Source: Botryococcus braunii (taxonomy: Eukaryota > Chlorophyta > Trebouxiophyceae). Taken from it: DNA of 64,000 bases. Shown piece by piece: positions 1 through 31,676 of this stretch. The stretch spans positions 131,001-195,000 of the forward strand of contig MVGU01001084.1 of assembly GCA_002005505.1 (NCBI GenBank). The letters are read 5' to 3'. The notes beneath the pieces are model-generated. The model saw nothing but the letters and a program-made list of their open reading frames with translations, made no database searches and had not been told where the DNA came from. Positions within the stretch are counted from its first letter, which is position 1. The number at the start of each line of letters is the position of its first letter. A program made the translations under genes and the position numbers.

Positions 1-539
1 AGCTGTTTTTGGAGTGATCCCCCTGGTACCTGCTAATTAATGTAGACAAGTTATTCGAGAAGCTACTTTCTAGTCTACAGTGTGCAAGGGATCGGACCTC
101 ACTAGTAAGCAGTATGTTAAAGAGTTGTACGTTTGGAGCAAGAACTGATTTGTTGGGATTTTCTTGGCCCTCCATGGGCACCCTAGCTTTAGTCATATGC
201 CTGGGGATAGTGTTTGCAAGAAGAGAGGGGGGAAGGGTCATTATGGGCAAGGTGGCGTATCATCTGAGCCTTTCCCGAAGCAACGTAAATGCATATTTTG
301 CCCTGCCGGTTTTCAACTTCTCCTTTCGAGGCAAGGCATTTTCCTCTTATGTGCGCGTCGTGCCATAGTGAATGAATACAACTTTGAGGTCGTGTGACTA
401 ATTTTAAGCATGCAGGGTACTGATGTATACACATCTTGTAGGAAAACACACTGAAAAGATTTTTTTTATAAAACCAATAGATCCCCCTCGTTTGCAGAAG
501 CCCACTCAAACCTAAGGACTTTCGTGTGGCTTGTTGCAG

Positions 540-653
540 TGTCTTCCTGGTAGTGAACTCTCCGTCCACCCGGATGTCAGTTTCCTGCAATGACGATGAC
601 CTCCTGCTGGTGGGCATGTCGAGGCTCTTGGGAGAGCCCAAACTGGTTGTCAG
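540..653 (+). CDS. exon-like segment, unknown protein
   Basis: A 114-nt open stretch is bounded by a good 3' splice site (a pyrimidine-containing tract ending TTGTTGCAG at 539) and a GT donor at 654. Read from 541 it gives a protein-like peptide (starting VFLVVNSPSTRMSV, ending LLGEPKLVV) with hydrophobic and charged residues in natural balance and no low complexity. No family was recognised. It may be one exon of a plus-strand gene that also uses the segment near 1904-2280, but the connection is not proven. The minus-strand frame over the same bases looks less natural. Confidence 0.3.
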
Positions 654-1007
654 GTGGGTTATCCATGTGTTTGGTTGAGGTTACCTCCATTAGCTGCAGT
701 GATCTTCTGCAGGTTTATCACATCTACAGCTGCTGTCCTGACCCAGCACACTCTAGCATCTACCAGCCTTAGGTGTTAAGCATATATGCACACAGATCCA
801 CAATATCCTGTTGACAAGCCCACATGCATTCATGTAGTCACTACCATTATTCGAGAAGGTGGTTGTTCTTGTGTTAGCTTGTCCGATGGTCATACCGGTT
901 GGTCGTACTGCAGGGGTTTCAGAGCGTTGGGGTTCAATCCACAAGCATGGTGTGGCCAAGTCAGGAAAGGCAGGTCTCGGCAGCGTATATATAGTTAGAT
1001 ATATTGT

Positions 1008-1558
<551 letters not shown>

Positions 1559-1570
1559 CATGTCACATGT

Positions 1571-1850
1571 TTTGTTGCAGGTTGGAGGGCTCTTTGGTGG
1601 TGACATCCCATGACGTTGGCATTGTTGGCAAACAATATACACACAAGATGCAGGGCGGGGGCTCTCCTGGAGTGCTCTTCCTCCCTTGGCAAAGCAGGTA
1701 ATAGAATGTATATGTTGCAGGGTGGAAGGCTTTCTTGTGGTGATCATCCATATCATGGTGGAGCAGGCAACATTTTGCATATAGATTGAAGGGCCGATGG
1801 CTCTCCCATAGTGCTCTTCCTTGTCCTTGGCAAAACGTAGGTAGCATTTT
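1571..1850 (+). repeat. two-copy repeat of about 140 bp containing splice-acceptor-like motifs
   Basis: Two diverged copies sit about 140 bp apart. Each opens with a TTGCAGG-type acceptor-like motif followed by a GGAGGGCTCTTTGGTGGTGA-like stretch (about 1575 and 1715). Each then has a GCTCTCC..GTGCTCTTCC..TTGGCAAA block (about 1660 and 1797). No coding role is visible. Confidence 0.6.
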
Positions 1851-1903
1851 AATTAAGTGTCTCAAAATGGTGCAGGTGCAGTAGTGACCAGGATCTTGAA
1901 CAA

Positions 1904-2280
1904 ATGGTGGGTTCAGTAACTGGAGACATGGATGTTCTCGCTCCTATCAAAGGGGAATATGCTTCTGGCCAGCTTCCACGGAACTTGGTGCTGGGGTATG
2001 TGGCCGTGAAGTGCAATTCCAAATACATACAGCAAAGCGGTGGCCTGTCCATAAGCGGGAGTAAGCTCACCAACGGGTTGTTAAGTAAATGGTGCGTACT
2101 CAAACTGCATCCTTGAGGACCAGATCTCGAAGGCATTACGCCTTGGCAATTGCATGAGCGGGCTACCTTTCGTGCTCATGCATTTCTCCCAAAGCCCCAA
2201 AGTGATGGCATCAGAAGGCTTCGCAAGGAAGGAGCACTTAGGCACACATCTGGCCATTGTAGGAACTATGCAATTAGGCA
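1904..2280 (+). CDS. exon-like coding island, unknown protein, frame broken
   Basis: The frame from 1904 to about 2095 reads as ordinary protein (for example GDMDVLAPIKGEYASGQLP, then RNLVLGYVAVKC). From about 2096 to 2270 a different plus frame becomes the protein-like one (ILEDQISKALRLGN, then GLPFVLMHFSQSPKVMASEG). There is no room for an intron between them, so either a single-base indel separates two halves of one exon or this is a decayed gene. No domain was recognised. It lies downstream of the exon-like segment at 540-653 and could belong to the same gene. Confidence 0.28.
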
Positions 2281-2656
2281 AAACACGTCTTGTATAAGGT
2301 CTAATATCTTGGTGTTGTAAGGAGTGTATTTGTTTGGTTGTGAGGAACGCTGTATGTCTGGAGCGCTAAGTCTGAAGAACAAATTTGTGAAGAGGTTATG
2401 CCACTGCCCCACGGGGCTCAGAGCGCGATGGAAAATGATATATTTGGATCCAAAACACAATCACAGATATCTGCGCGCTGCTATCACTTGCCAATCCCAT
2501 TGCCTCAAACGGCTTGTGGCGTAGCTGGCCTCTGCCCGCGTTCAAGGCTCCAGAACATGCATGACATCACAGGTTTTTTGAAGGTCTTCTCTAATAATGC
2601 ACCTACACAAGAGATTCACATACCTTAGCGATTGGCGTAGCTGGCCTCTGCATTTC

Positions 2657-2662
<6 letters not shown>

Positions 2663-2732
<70 letters not shown>
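2663..2732. repeat. (GT)n microsatellite
   Basis: About 70 bp of uninterrupted GT dinucleotide. Confidence 0.97.
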
Positions 2733-2735
<3 letters not shown>

Positions 2736-2869
2736 GGCGGAAGCAGCCGCAAATATTCAACCCTCGTTGAGACTGCTGCGCAAGGTCAGAGCATCAGAAA
2801 GTGGATGTGAAGGACGGTTGACAGACACATGGGGGAAGGGGACAAGACCATTAGCATGACCAGTTATGG

Positions 2870-3235
2870 TTGTACTGCAGGTCGTCATGGTGCCAAAGGC
2901 TTGCCTCCGCCCTGGCGCCGCATGTGGATAACTGCCTGGGCACATTGTTGCCTGTCATCGAATTGCTGTGGTGTGGCTGCACCTGCTCCAGATCTGAGGG
3001 CTCTCCCACAGATTCACCAGCCGGCAAGCTTATGAGTAACACAAACCCCCTTCCCCCGCCCATCCACCTGTTTATAGGTGCTGCTCTGCAGGTACCGGAT
3101 GCCCCCGCTCAGCCTTCTTCGACTCCCTCTTGGCTTCCTCACCGGCTTGGCTTCCCCAAGCATCTGGCCTACCCACCCATCTGGATCCCCACCACCTACT
3201 TCATTTCCCAGGCTGCCCTAACAGGCATTTGAAAA
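2870..3235 (+). other. unresolved open stretch, possibly coding
   Basis: One plus frame stays open for 120 codons. Its first part after an acceptor-like TGTACTGCAG at 2879 is helical and leucine-rich (RLASALAPHVDNCLGTLLPV), and the rest is proline-rich. No family was recognised and codon evidence is weak, so it is recorded only as a place where an exon could lie. Confidence 0.2.
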
Positions 3236-3916
3236 AGACACAGGGATACTGGACGTAGGACACATCCGCTTTCCTGCCAGCCAAAAGTTACAAGGGTCAC
3301 TGATGGGCATCCTACTTTGGAAGGCAAGAATGAACAATATCTCTGGGAAAGAGGATTGAGAGTCACAGTGCCTGTCTTATTCTGAACTAGGGCCAACACA
3401 CTTGCTCCCAGGACCTTCAGGCATTTCCGTTCACTTCAGATTCATGATCAAATCTCCATGTTTCGCTAACTTCTGGTCTTGACATGCACCACTACAAGTT
3501 TGAAAAATACAGGGAGCACCAATGTGGATGAAAATGCCGTGTTTGGGAGATTTAAAGTCTCGGTAGCTCATCCCCTTGATGCTGTGGAATTATGAAATGG
3601 GAAGTTCCTAGTTAAGAAAAGGACAGGCCCCTGGGTATGTTTCTAGTTCCCAATGGTCCTGGGTTGCCATACTGCCGGAGCAGGTCCGAATTTGCATCTC
3701 ATACAACAATAGATCTTGCAGGCTCTCAATGTCCAGAGGGGCTACATTTGGCGCCCAACAGAATGTGATGCTGGAGCCAAGAACAATGGGACACGCTTAA
3801 AACAAGAAACCACAGACGGCAGGTGGCAGTGTGAATTGAGCAACGGCCAAGCAAGAAGAGTCCTGTAGCTGCCTGAATTTAATGCTGGGTTGATAGTGAG
3901 CTATCTTCCAGGACTG

Positions 3917-4085
3917 GCATGTGCGTGCGTGTGCGTGTGCGTGTGTGCGTGTGCGTGTGCGCGTGTGCGTGTGCGCGCGTGTGCGTGTGCGCGTGTGTGT
4001 GTGCGCGTGTGTGTGTGTGTGGGGGGGGTGGGGGTTGTGTGTGTGCGTGTGTCTGTGCGTGTGCGTGTGCGTGTGCGTGTGCGTG

Positions 4086-4117
<32 letters not shown>

Positions 4118-4129
4118 TGTGTGTGTGTG

Positions 4130-4170
<41 letters not shown>

Positions 4171-4171
4171 G

Positions 4172-4218
<47 letters not shown>

Positions 4219-4279
4219 ACGCGCGTACGCGACTGCACGTGCGCGTGCGCGTGTGAGTGTGTGGGGGGAGGGGGCGGAG

Positions 4280-4332
<53 letters not shown>

Positions 4333-4350
4333 TGTGTGTGGGCTGGCAAA
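3917..4350. repeat. (GT)n / (GC)n / (GCGT)n compound microsatellite
   Basis: About 430 bp of alternating purine-pyrimidine sequence (GTGTGCGTGC types) with short G runs at 4021 and 4263. Such alternation can adopt left-handed DNA. Six overlapping Cys/Val or Thr/His frames across it are artefacts of the repeat. Confidence 0.97.
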
Positions 4351-4975
4351 ATGCATACGAAGGCACTCATATACGTACGTTCCACCTACGCCTAGGCATA
4401 CGTACTAGGCGTATCAGAGCTCAAACTTCACCGAGAGATGCAGGGCAACATGCTGGTCATTATGGACCGGCGTATCAACATGAGGTTCTTCCATCTTCTT
4501 CTAGTAATTCCAAGGAAAAGAACATCTTTTTCTTGGGACGTTTCCGTGAAAGAGATGACTGCGCCAATAGATCAACGAAGGGAATCCTTGGCGAAAATGG
4601 TTTCTTCTGGTCAGCATATACGGAATAGACGCGTTTCTTTGAAACTCATCAAAGAAATCATCAATGTGTTCACAGTAGTCCTCCATACTTACATCGAGTT
4701 GAGATCCCTTAACACGTCGGGCGGCAGACCCGCATCGGTCACCCAGTGTGAACCCTTGTAAGTTTCTAATTGCTTTGAAGATTGCATATTTCTGCTCCTA
4801 AGCACTAAGATGGCAATTCTGGTGTTAAAACTGGCTGGAACTGCCAGGAGGGCCCTGTACACGTCCCAAAATGGGGCGTACAAAAACGGTAGGGGGACCT
4901 GGTTACGTTTGCAAAAATGTACGTACAACTTATTGGGTAGATACGCATACTGTATCAGTTGTCAACCCTTGTGGG

Positions 4976-4976
4976 T

Positions 4977-5039
<63 letters not shown>

Positions 5040-5044
5040 CGTGT

Positions 5045-5075
<31 letters not shown>

Positions 5076-5145
5076 CGTGTGTGGGCGCGCGCGCTCTTGT
5101 GCGTGCATCTTGTCTGGGGGAGCCCCCCCGGGGGGGGGGGGGGGT
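4976..5145. repeat. (GT)n, (GC)n and poly-G tract
   Basis: (GT)n from about 4979 to 5036, then GTGCGT and GCGCGC units to about 5095, and a run of about 14 G at 5130-5143. Confidence 0.95.
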
Positions 5146-6064
5146 GTTACAAATCAGTACATGCAAGTAGGAATTGCATAGATAGTAAAACCATTCCTCT
5201 GCAGACCTTCATTTCTTGCATGGGCCGTAAGGGACCAATCTAGGTACAACATGTTTAAGTGGGTTTCCCAATGTCATATCTGGTGTGGCTTGCGGACCAT
5301 CCTGCAACGTGTTTGCAGTACAAGCTCTGAAGAATTTAGTTTCTGAGTGACCATTTACCGACCATTTACGATTGAAGACAAAGACAACAAGCGGATCTAA
5401 CTGCATCCCACAACCACTTCTTAACTGCAAAAGTTTCAAGGGACAGTATGATCCACTTGCGGTGCAGTGACTTGGCAGAAAAGTATACTGTCCCACTGTC
5501 ACCAATGGCCTCTGCATAAAACAGCAATCTGTGTACGAACTGGGGAGTATTTTGTCTCGAGGATCGTCATAGATGCAGCATCAGCAGCATTTGTTGTCCC
5601 AGCTCACGACCCAACTATGAAGTTTGGTACGCAAAATATTTGAATGAATCGAGTAGTTCCAGGTATGGCAGAGTAGGGGGCCTGGTGCCAAGTTAGTATA
5701 CTGGTAGGTGTGCAAGCGGGTGTGTGAGGATGTTGTGGAAGCCATGATGATGGGTGTGCGTGTCTGTTTTCGGACACTTCATCAGGTGCTGCTCGATGGC
5801 CTTGCTTATCCAGTGGGATTTCATCGCTTGGAATTGCTTCCTAGCTGATTCAACAATTGAGTCCCGCCTAGGAGTCTGAGGAACTTTTCAAAGTGCATCT
5901 TATTTTTAAAGTCTCACCCTGTTCTTCTGCAGGTTACAGGGAGATTGTCAATGTTTTCTCTTTCTTGTGTGCAGGCTCTCCTGATGGTGCTTCGGCATCT
6001 GAGTGCATGTGAGCCGTCCTCCACACACATGGGCAGGCATGCGAGCCTGCACTCAATTCCGCTG

Positions 6065-6310
6065 TGAAATGGCATAGCTTCCACTTTTTCCTGGAGAGAT
6101 GCATCAAGGAGTTCCAGCTGGCTATCCTGGAACAGGCATGGTTTCCACTCTTGCCTGAGACATTTTAAAGAGTTCCAGCGGGCTATCCTCAAATCCGGGA
6201 TAGTTTCCACTCTTGCCTGAGGAAATGTTTTAAAGAGTTCCAGCAGGCCATCCTCGAATCTGCATAGTTTTCATGCGTGCCTGAGGAGAGGTTTTGAGGA
6301 GTTCCAGTAC
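6065..6310 (+). repeat. minisatellite, about 64-bp unit, four diverged copies
   Basis: Copies share the core GAGTTCCAGC.GGC.ATCCT followed by a TAGTTTCCACTCTTGCCTGAG-like part, at about 6110, 6173, 6236 and 6297. Copies differ at many positions, so the array is old. Confidence 0.75.
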
Positions 6311-7496
6311 GCCTACTCCTGCAATGAGAGGCTGCCCCATTCCATGTGGCGCAGCCCCTGGTATTCTGCGAGTCTATCATTAGGGGGGGGGGGGGGTCCT
6401 TGCAACTGGAGACTGCCGGACCCCCTTTCCTGCTCCCATGGGCGGCAAGCCGGCTTGTCCCCTGCTGATTGGACGTATAAGCCATGACACGCCAGGCCTG
6501 CAATTGGATTGTCAAGCCGGCCATCAGAGGGCTGGTTGCTTGATTCGTGGTGAACAGCAAACATGGGGTTGAAATACATGTCTTATCAAGCTGTGCTGTG
6601 CATAGGAATTGGGTCCCTGCTGATAGAGGGGCCAGAGTTGGTGTCAGCAGTTCTGTGTGAAGGCGCCCGGGGTGTATTTTATCACATGACCAAGGCGACA
6701 CGGCTCATTGGCCAGATCAACAGAGTGCATCTGGGTCCTGTTTGAGTTTTGTGCAGGCATGCATCCAGATTTGATGTGGACTAAGAGTATTTATGTATAC
6801 TCTGTTAAGGTGTTGGGATAGGAGGGAGGCCCGATATGGGTGCTGGGCAACCTTGCTACATGTAGATGTATCCGATGCCCTCCTTAAGTGATGGGCAAGG
6901 AAGCAATGGAGGTATTGGGACCGTCTGCCATGTCAGAGTCCCTATTTTTCCCTTTTTTTAAACTCTTTTAGGGTTGTGTCAGGGCTGAATTCTGGCCTGA
7001 TGAGGAAATATTCTTTGGTTGCTAGGTATGCCAAATCTGTGAACCACAACGCTGGATTGTGGCCCCTGCACTATGCATGGGTCCACTAATGTGCAAGGTG
7101 TCAGAGCGTCCCTTACGTGTGTGGCAATTCCGGTGTTTTGGAGAGATGACTTTGTTTTGGGTTTAGGGGAGTCCCGCCAAAGTTTTGAAAAATTCTTCAA
7201 TGGGCTTTCTGAAGAAGAGTGACCTAAGAAAGAGCACAAGGTGGGAGAGGGCTTGCTTTGTCCCCAGCTCCGCCTCTTTTCATGCGCTAATGGCTTTTTG
7301 TGACAACCATCTCCCTTTTATTTTGAAGAATCCAGGGGGATGGTGTTTGTGCAACGAGGGCTTTCAAGGACGAGTGTCTGGAAGGACCGCTTTCGAGACA
7401 CCCGTTCTCAAGGCCCAAATTAATGCAGTACAGTAGAGTGCTCCACATGATAATCTCAGAAGCCCGCCTTGGGAATTTCCAGGGTGGGGTGTTGCG

Positions 7497-7721
7497 GTTT
7501 TGGCAAAGGTTCTGAGGCTTTGTGCTGGGGCAAAGACACTTCTGTGCAGCCAGCTACATAATCAACCCTTGAGTGCATTTGAAACGTTCTTGATTTGGCG
7601 TGGGGCTGGACTCCAACGGTGCAATCCAGCTGGGCCCTTATTTGTGGTAGGGCATGGATTAGTCACCATGTTGCACCCGATTTTGTTTGTTTTGAAGGCT
7701 AGGTCTAGACCTCTGAAGTAG
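7497..7721 (+). CDS. exon-like open segment, unknown protein
   Basis: The plus frame from about 7500 to the TAG at 7719 reads as a leucine-rich, probably helical peptide (VLRLCAGAKTLLCSQLHNQ, then LSAFETFLIW, then LFVVGHGLVTMLHPILFVL). No low complexity and no family were recognised. Splice borders are not clear. A second possible segment follows the acceptor-like GCCTGCAG at 7804-7811. Non-coding chance frames of this length are common here. Confidence 0.22.
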   Translation, partial: VLAKVLRLCAGAKTLLCSQLHNQPLSAFETFLIWRGAGLQRCNPAGPLFVVGHGLVTMLHPILFVLKARSRPLK

Positions 7722-8087
7722 ATTAACTTGCAGCCCACCTTTTTTTTGGGTCACTCAGTGTTTCAACCAACAGATATGTGTACTGTGTACTGTACTCAGC
7801 CATCGCCTGCAGGTGTGGCAACGCAAACGGTGGTAAATGTGCTCTCTGGGACGCATTCACAAACCATGAACCATACATTCTTAGCAACTTCTTTCCCTGC
7901 CCCTGGAGTCCTGGGCGCAGTGCCTTCTTGAAGACCAGCTGGGGGGAAATGCCTTCCCAAAGTAGCTCGTTGGGCTGCTGTGGTAGAGTTGCTGGTGGTG
8001 GGAGGTGTATAACATGGTAAGGAACACCAGATTATACACTCAGGAAACGAAGGCTTCGGGCATTTTTGAACCTTGATGAGGGTTGCT

Positions 8088-8180
8088 GATCAAGGGTTCC
8101 AAACTGCAGTGCACATGTGCTGAGGGCATATCAAGGGATTCCACACTGGGATGAGGGCAAATCAAGGGTTTCCAAAGAGG
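8088..8180 (+). repeat. short tandem repeat, about 35-bp unit
   Basis: Three diverged copies of GCA.ATCAAGGGTTTCCA-type units. Confidence 0.6.
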
Positions 8181-8749
8181 GGCCTGGTGTGGTGGCTTGA
8201 AAATATTCTTCGTATCGGGGCGTCTTACATCATTCATATGCGAGCATCAAGCCTCGGCGGGCAGCTCAGGTGTCCCTATCAGAAATCCAAAATCAGCAGT
8301 GTTTTTGGTACAAGCTGCTGGAGCAATGTAATGTATATTGACATCATGGAGAGATTCCGAGTCTACTAACCTGCAGTGAGGGCAGAAGCTAGCGGGACAG
8401 TGCTTGACGCCTAGCGCAGGTCAGTAGTGAGATATGAACTTTTCCATGAGGGCATGCTTGTGGGAACCAGTTCAAGGCCAGGTCCCATGGTTTGAAAATT
8501 CAGTTAAACATTGAAAGCATTCTGCTGTTTCAGACTGCCTGTGTTGGCGTAAATGATTACAGACGCCAATAGAGGGCACTTACGACTTGAATGGCAGTGC
8601 CCAGGACTGTGCGTGCACTTGGGATGTCGAGGGGGTTTGACAGTTGTAGCCGCTCCTTTCTACTGGACCGGCGTCAGCCCTTTGCCTTCAAAAGCAACAG
8701 TGTTTCAGGCGAAAATTGAAGTTGTTATCAAGTAATGCATAGGCCATGT

Positions 8750-11700
8750 GCCAGACATGCTTGTGCATGGCGTTTTATCCACATGTGCACACGTCACCAC
8801 ACTTTTCTATTTGTTTGAAACGCGGCTTGCATTGACATCCTCAGAAACAAAACGAATTTGCATAGAGCAATGCAGATAAATAGAAAGCGTTGCTCTTGGG
8901 GCTGCAACAGGCGCGGGCCTTTTTAAGATGGGCCCTCATAATAGTATGTTTGTGAATGGTCTGTTTAGAGAGGATTAGGTAAAAGGACGACTTTGCCTCT
9001 TGTCCCCGTATCACGTCTTTGCTGGACGTGGGAACGGATGCGTGTTGGGATGCAAAGGCGTGGATGCCACTTTAGTTAATAGCATCCACAATGAAAGAAA
9101 GGAATCAGCGGTTCCACCATTGAATATTGACTTCCACAGTGAATGAAGGAGGGAGGAGGAAAAGCTTCTGCTTATTCATAGTAGCAAGACATCTGTTGCA
9201 AATCTTTACATGTACGCAGATTCAATCTTAAAAGCCTTAGTCTGAGACGTGTACTCGAATTGGCTCCTATGAATGAGGATCTCACAGCCGTAATGGGTGG
9301 GAAAGACCCCATGCTGCCAGATGATTTTGCTGCCACTGGGAAAGATCGTTATGACCGATCATGGGAAAGACTATTCTGACTGATGGTGCTGGATATGGTA
9401 ACAAGAAGACCTTGAAGGGGTTGCCACATTTGTGACTAGAGCACTGGAGAGCTACCTCACTCTCCCAGGTGCTGTGCGACCTTAGTTGGCTAGATATGGG
9501 TCATTCATTGTACTGCCGTCCTCTTCAGCCCTAGTGGCTGGTCTTTGGATGTAATCTTTCCTTTCCTTTCCTGTATGCTGTAAATTCTCAGAACTTCTTG
9601 TGATTGTATTGGTTGCGACGTGGGGCTTGCAAGACTTCAATCACACCTGAAAGATTCAATCGCCTTCCAACGCTGGATAGAAAACTTGCAGCTGTTCAAG
9701 TCGTGCACACCGAACTTTATGGTGGAAGTGCTGCTACAGGCCTTGACACTTCACACCCGTTGATATGGATGCCCCACTCTAAGGCACATTGGTTCACCGC
9801 AAACACCATGCTGGCCCTGTTAGGAGCCCGTCTTGATCTTGATTTCACCAACATCATGTTTGCTAAACAACATGCGCATGCGCAGGACGCTGCTTCGCAC
9901 ATACACGGCACTTGAAATGCGGCTCTTCCTGCACCACGCCTGGCCGCCTTGCTTATCCCCTAACTGCCAACACAAAATGCTGGCCCGCAGTGAAAAAGCC
10001 CACGGCTGTGATCATATGTCTCTGCTTCCTAGGCGGTAGCCGAGGACCAGGATTAATCTAACACCACACTCTAGGCTAGAATCAGACAAGCGTTGAGGTT
10101 GGACGCAGATGCGGAGATCAGCTTGTATAAGAGCTACGTTTCTACATACAGTTTCACTTTTCTATTTAAATACAGCTGAGAATGCACCCGCAGCATTCGA
10201 TATAAGCCGTCCAGCAGAACGACTGCACCTACCTCGTGCAATCAACGGCGGTTTTCCGGACTGGTCCTTGGTAGTCCTTCGACTCATAGAGCTCAGAGGA
10301 TGGGCCCAGAAAGGCATCGCTGCCACGCCGCGTCTGATAACAACCACAAACTCACGCAGATTGCCCCTTAATATACCCAGTCACACAATCCCCCAACAAA
10401 AGCCCTTGGTTCTGAACATGTAAAAGCAAAAAATATATGAGAAACCTTTTAGGAAAGGGGGAAAACACAGAAAAGAAAAGACAAAGCAGAAGAACCGAAA
10501 GAGGGCAACACTCCCCGCCGCGGCAACAAATGCGGCACAACAAACCCAATTTTAGTTCTGACCGCCATGGCTTCCCGCATAAGGATTGCCAAGGCATGCC
10601 CCCCACCCCACCCCCCAACATCCTCCCCCCCCCCCCCAAAAAAAAAAAAAGAGGAAAGAAAGGCTCCAAAATTTAAGAGTATATCCAAACCGCAAACCAT
10701 GTTCCCTACATGCTGGTAGGCAGAAGCCAGGGGGCGTAGGGACCCATATGTATAGAGCGACCGATGTATAAAGCGAAGAGTGAAACATATAAGTCCCAGG
10801 CCCCCAATGCCTTTACAGTCCTGTGTCAACATCAGAACGGCTGCGGGATGTGGACCCGTTACTAACAATACCTCATACAAGAGCCACTTAATCTTTTCTA
10901 ATACCTCACACAAGACCTCACCACACGATGCAGCACCGTACATGATCCAAAAGTGATCCTGGCATACCTCACCGGTAGCGCCGACTGCAAATTAAGCTTC
11001 ACTCTTAATTATAAATTACTGCAATATATGGAACATAAAAATCCCCGTCTTAGCTCGCAAACAAAACACGAGGCGGCATGGTCAACACCCACCAGGTAAA
11101 ACGCCGAAAGGCGGTCGAGCTCAGAAGAATATCACTTTCTCTCCACAACAATTACGTAATATAATGTAATCAACTTCACACACGATCATGATGTGAGCAT
11201 GACCATTCTGTTTCCAAGCATGGGGGGCTCAGCCCCTAGCATCAAACCCCTTAGGCGGGGACCAGGGCCTTGGGATAGGATACAATTCGCATTTCTTGTA
11301 AAAACCACATGCATTAAGGCTCCTCAATATCAAAGTTGTTCCGCCGCCACTCATGGGGCGGCCAAGTCACCGACGATCATGAAACAAGGCAGGAAGGTCA
11401 CTGCCGGCCATCCTTGAGGGCGGACACACCTCATTAGACAATGATGAAAAAGGAAACAGACAATGATGAGAGGCAAGGCAGGAACGTAGGCGGCGGCCGT
11501 TCATGAGGCGGTCGAATCTCCGACGGGCGTCTCAAGGTCTCTTGAAACAGTTTTTCTTGACAAGCCGCTTTATGTGCGGTAATTTCATTTTGTCTGTTGC
11601 CTTCAAGGCGGTGCAGCCATCCGCCAGGTGCGTTGACTTGGCCGCAGCCCCGGCCAAGGGCTGCCCCTTCCCTTCCCTTCCCTCAGTTTTGTAGCCGTTT

Positions 11701-12150
11701 GCACGGTCTCAGGCGCCTTTTAAATCTTGTTGAGGCTACCCTATGAGTTACGCACATCTCATTCCCTACGGCCTGGACAGCATCGTTCCCTTTTTACACA
11801 AGTGGGATTTGAAAAATCCAGCCCAACCTGGTAACGATCGAACCCAAATGTTTCAAGCTACCCGTCACAACCGACGAACAGCCAGCTGGCGACCCACCAG
11901 CTGCAGCAAAAATGATTGTGAACCAACGAATGGCCAAACATTTCTCTGCATCTTTTTGTGCAATGCCGGCTCTCTTCCAAAGCCCCCGGAGTCTCTTCGA
12001 CAAGGCCCGCGGATCAGCATGCATGGAAGTGGTTCCCCTCTTTTCTCCTTCCAACGCTGATCAGATAGGGAGCCACTGAAGCAAGTCCATGGGCAGCCCC
12101 GCAACACCTTTGCTTGATTCATCATCCGCAGCAACGCAAGATCGATGAAT
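8750..12150. other. no gene recognised
   Basis: Mixed-composition sequence. The longest ordinary frame is 103 codons (9604-9915, plus); it has no recognised domain and no supporting signals. A C-run next to an A-run lies at 10626-10650. The part nearest the DUF1421 gene, 11,090-11,560, carries degraded copies of that gene's last exon and is listed separately. Confidence 0.5.
11090..11560 (-). repeat. degraded tandem copies resembling the DUF1421 terminal exon
   Basis: Several blocks share the order GCAAGGCAGGAA.GT..GCGGCC, CATTCATGAGGCGGTCGA and CCGACG. This is the sequence around the stop codon and last codons of the DUF1421 gene (12,175-12,240). Clear copies are at about 11,340-11,420 and 11,460-11,535, with a weaker one near 11,070-11,120. 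None keeps the whole exon open. They look like tandem duplications of the gene's 3' end that have decayed. Confidence 0.55.
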
Positions 12151-12189
12151 TCAGCAACAATGATGAAAGCTGGAGGCACGGCGGCAAGG

Positions 12190-19061
<6,872 letters not shown>

Positions 19062-19643
19062 CCTGCAAAACCACTTCCCCGGACCCGAAGTGGCTGATAG
19101 TATCCCAAATCCCGACTTTCAGACAGGAAACAGATATCGCGACTCACAAGTCTTGTATGGCAACCCTGGCAGATAAGACTTTCAATTATTTGACAAATCT
19201 TGAACTCGAAGTAGTGGTTTTCTAGGGGGGCTTGTGTCAGATTCTCTCGCGTTCCGAATTCTCAAATCATCCGGGCTAGTGATCCCGGCTAATATCGGCT
19301 GAATACCGCCAGTCGCGGACCACGACTCGCGGTCCGCCAGACCAAGAGTAATGCCATTTTAATGAAGGGTATTTTCGTCCCCTGAATCGGATCGTCGGTG
19401 GGATCGGGGGCCGAGTCGGACGAAATTCGAAGCATCGACGCACGTGGCCGGATGAGCAGTTGACGTGAACAGAATCAGGATATCTTGCCGCGTAAGTCGA
19501 TCTTCTTTGGGCTAGATAGCGTTCTCAAAGGCTCACAGTAAGGCAAAAACTCGCAAGTTGTTTGTAAGGTGCTCCACACTTGCAAGCAGCAAGTGGATAA
19601 GAATGTTGGTTTAATAGGATTTCTTGAGCTGTAGGCTGGAACA
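19062..19643. promoter_or_regulatory. divergent intergenic region between DUF1421 gene and chlD
   Basis: The two start codons point away from each other and lie 582 bp apart, so both promoters and 5' untranslated regions must fit here unless a 5' exon was missed. A 7-bp inverted repeat, GCGGACC at 19315-19321 and GGTCCGC at 19331-19337, lies in the centre, with other short CG-rich repeats around it. No certain TATA box is seen. The region is free of microsatellites, unlike the introns on both sides. Confidence 0.6.
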
Positions 19644-31164
<11,521 letters not shown>

Positions 31165-31470
31165 GCCCCATATTGATCACGTGGGCCTCACATGGTGCTT
31201 CACATCCCCGTGCTCGGGACCCCCCGCCCCCGCCTGGGGGCGAGCCACCAGCTCAGGGACGGGGGGGTCCCACATGGGCCCCATGTGACCCAGGACCAGC
31301 CCTTGTCCACAAAAATCATGTCGCCGTTTCCAACGCCGCAGGACGGCTCCGTGCGATCACATGGGCTCCATATGCTTACAGTCATAGCTGCTGGGGGAAC
31401 CCTGGAAAGAAGGGGGGAGGGAGGGGTGGTTACTCCGGCGTTCCAGCCAATGACTCTGATTCCCCTATAC

Positions 31471-31498
31471 AAGGGGATCATATATATATGATCCCCTT
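31471..31498. repeat. perfect 28-bp palindrome
   Basis: AAGGGGATCATATA and its exact reverse complement, without spacer, about 300 bp past the chlD stop codon. A third short copy of the GGGGAT motif is inverted just upstream. Confidence 0.9.
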
Positions 31499-31610
31499 AG
31501 TGAGCCCTCTTGACATTACTGATGACAGGCCTTATCCCCCGGGGGCTACATACTGTGGGGACCACAGCAGTGCGTAGAAGTATGACAGGTACTTGGCTCT
31601 AGTGTATACA

Positions 31611-31676
31611 TATAAACATGAAGCGTCATTTTTCCATGTTTACGTTAACATGGAAAATTGACGCTTCATGTTTATA
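31611..31676. repeat. hairpin, 30-bp arms, 6-nt loop
   Basis: Arm 31611-31640 and arm 31647-31676 pair at 29 of 30 positions around the loop TACGTT. Confidence 0.9.

Noticed and set aside
3797..4408. Six overlapping frames of Cys/Val or Thr/His
   Set aside because: Products of a (GT)n/(GC)n repeat without stop codons; no start context and no flanking coding sequence.
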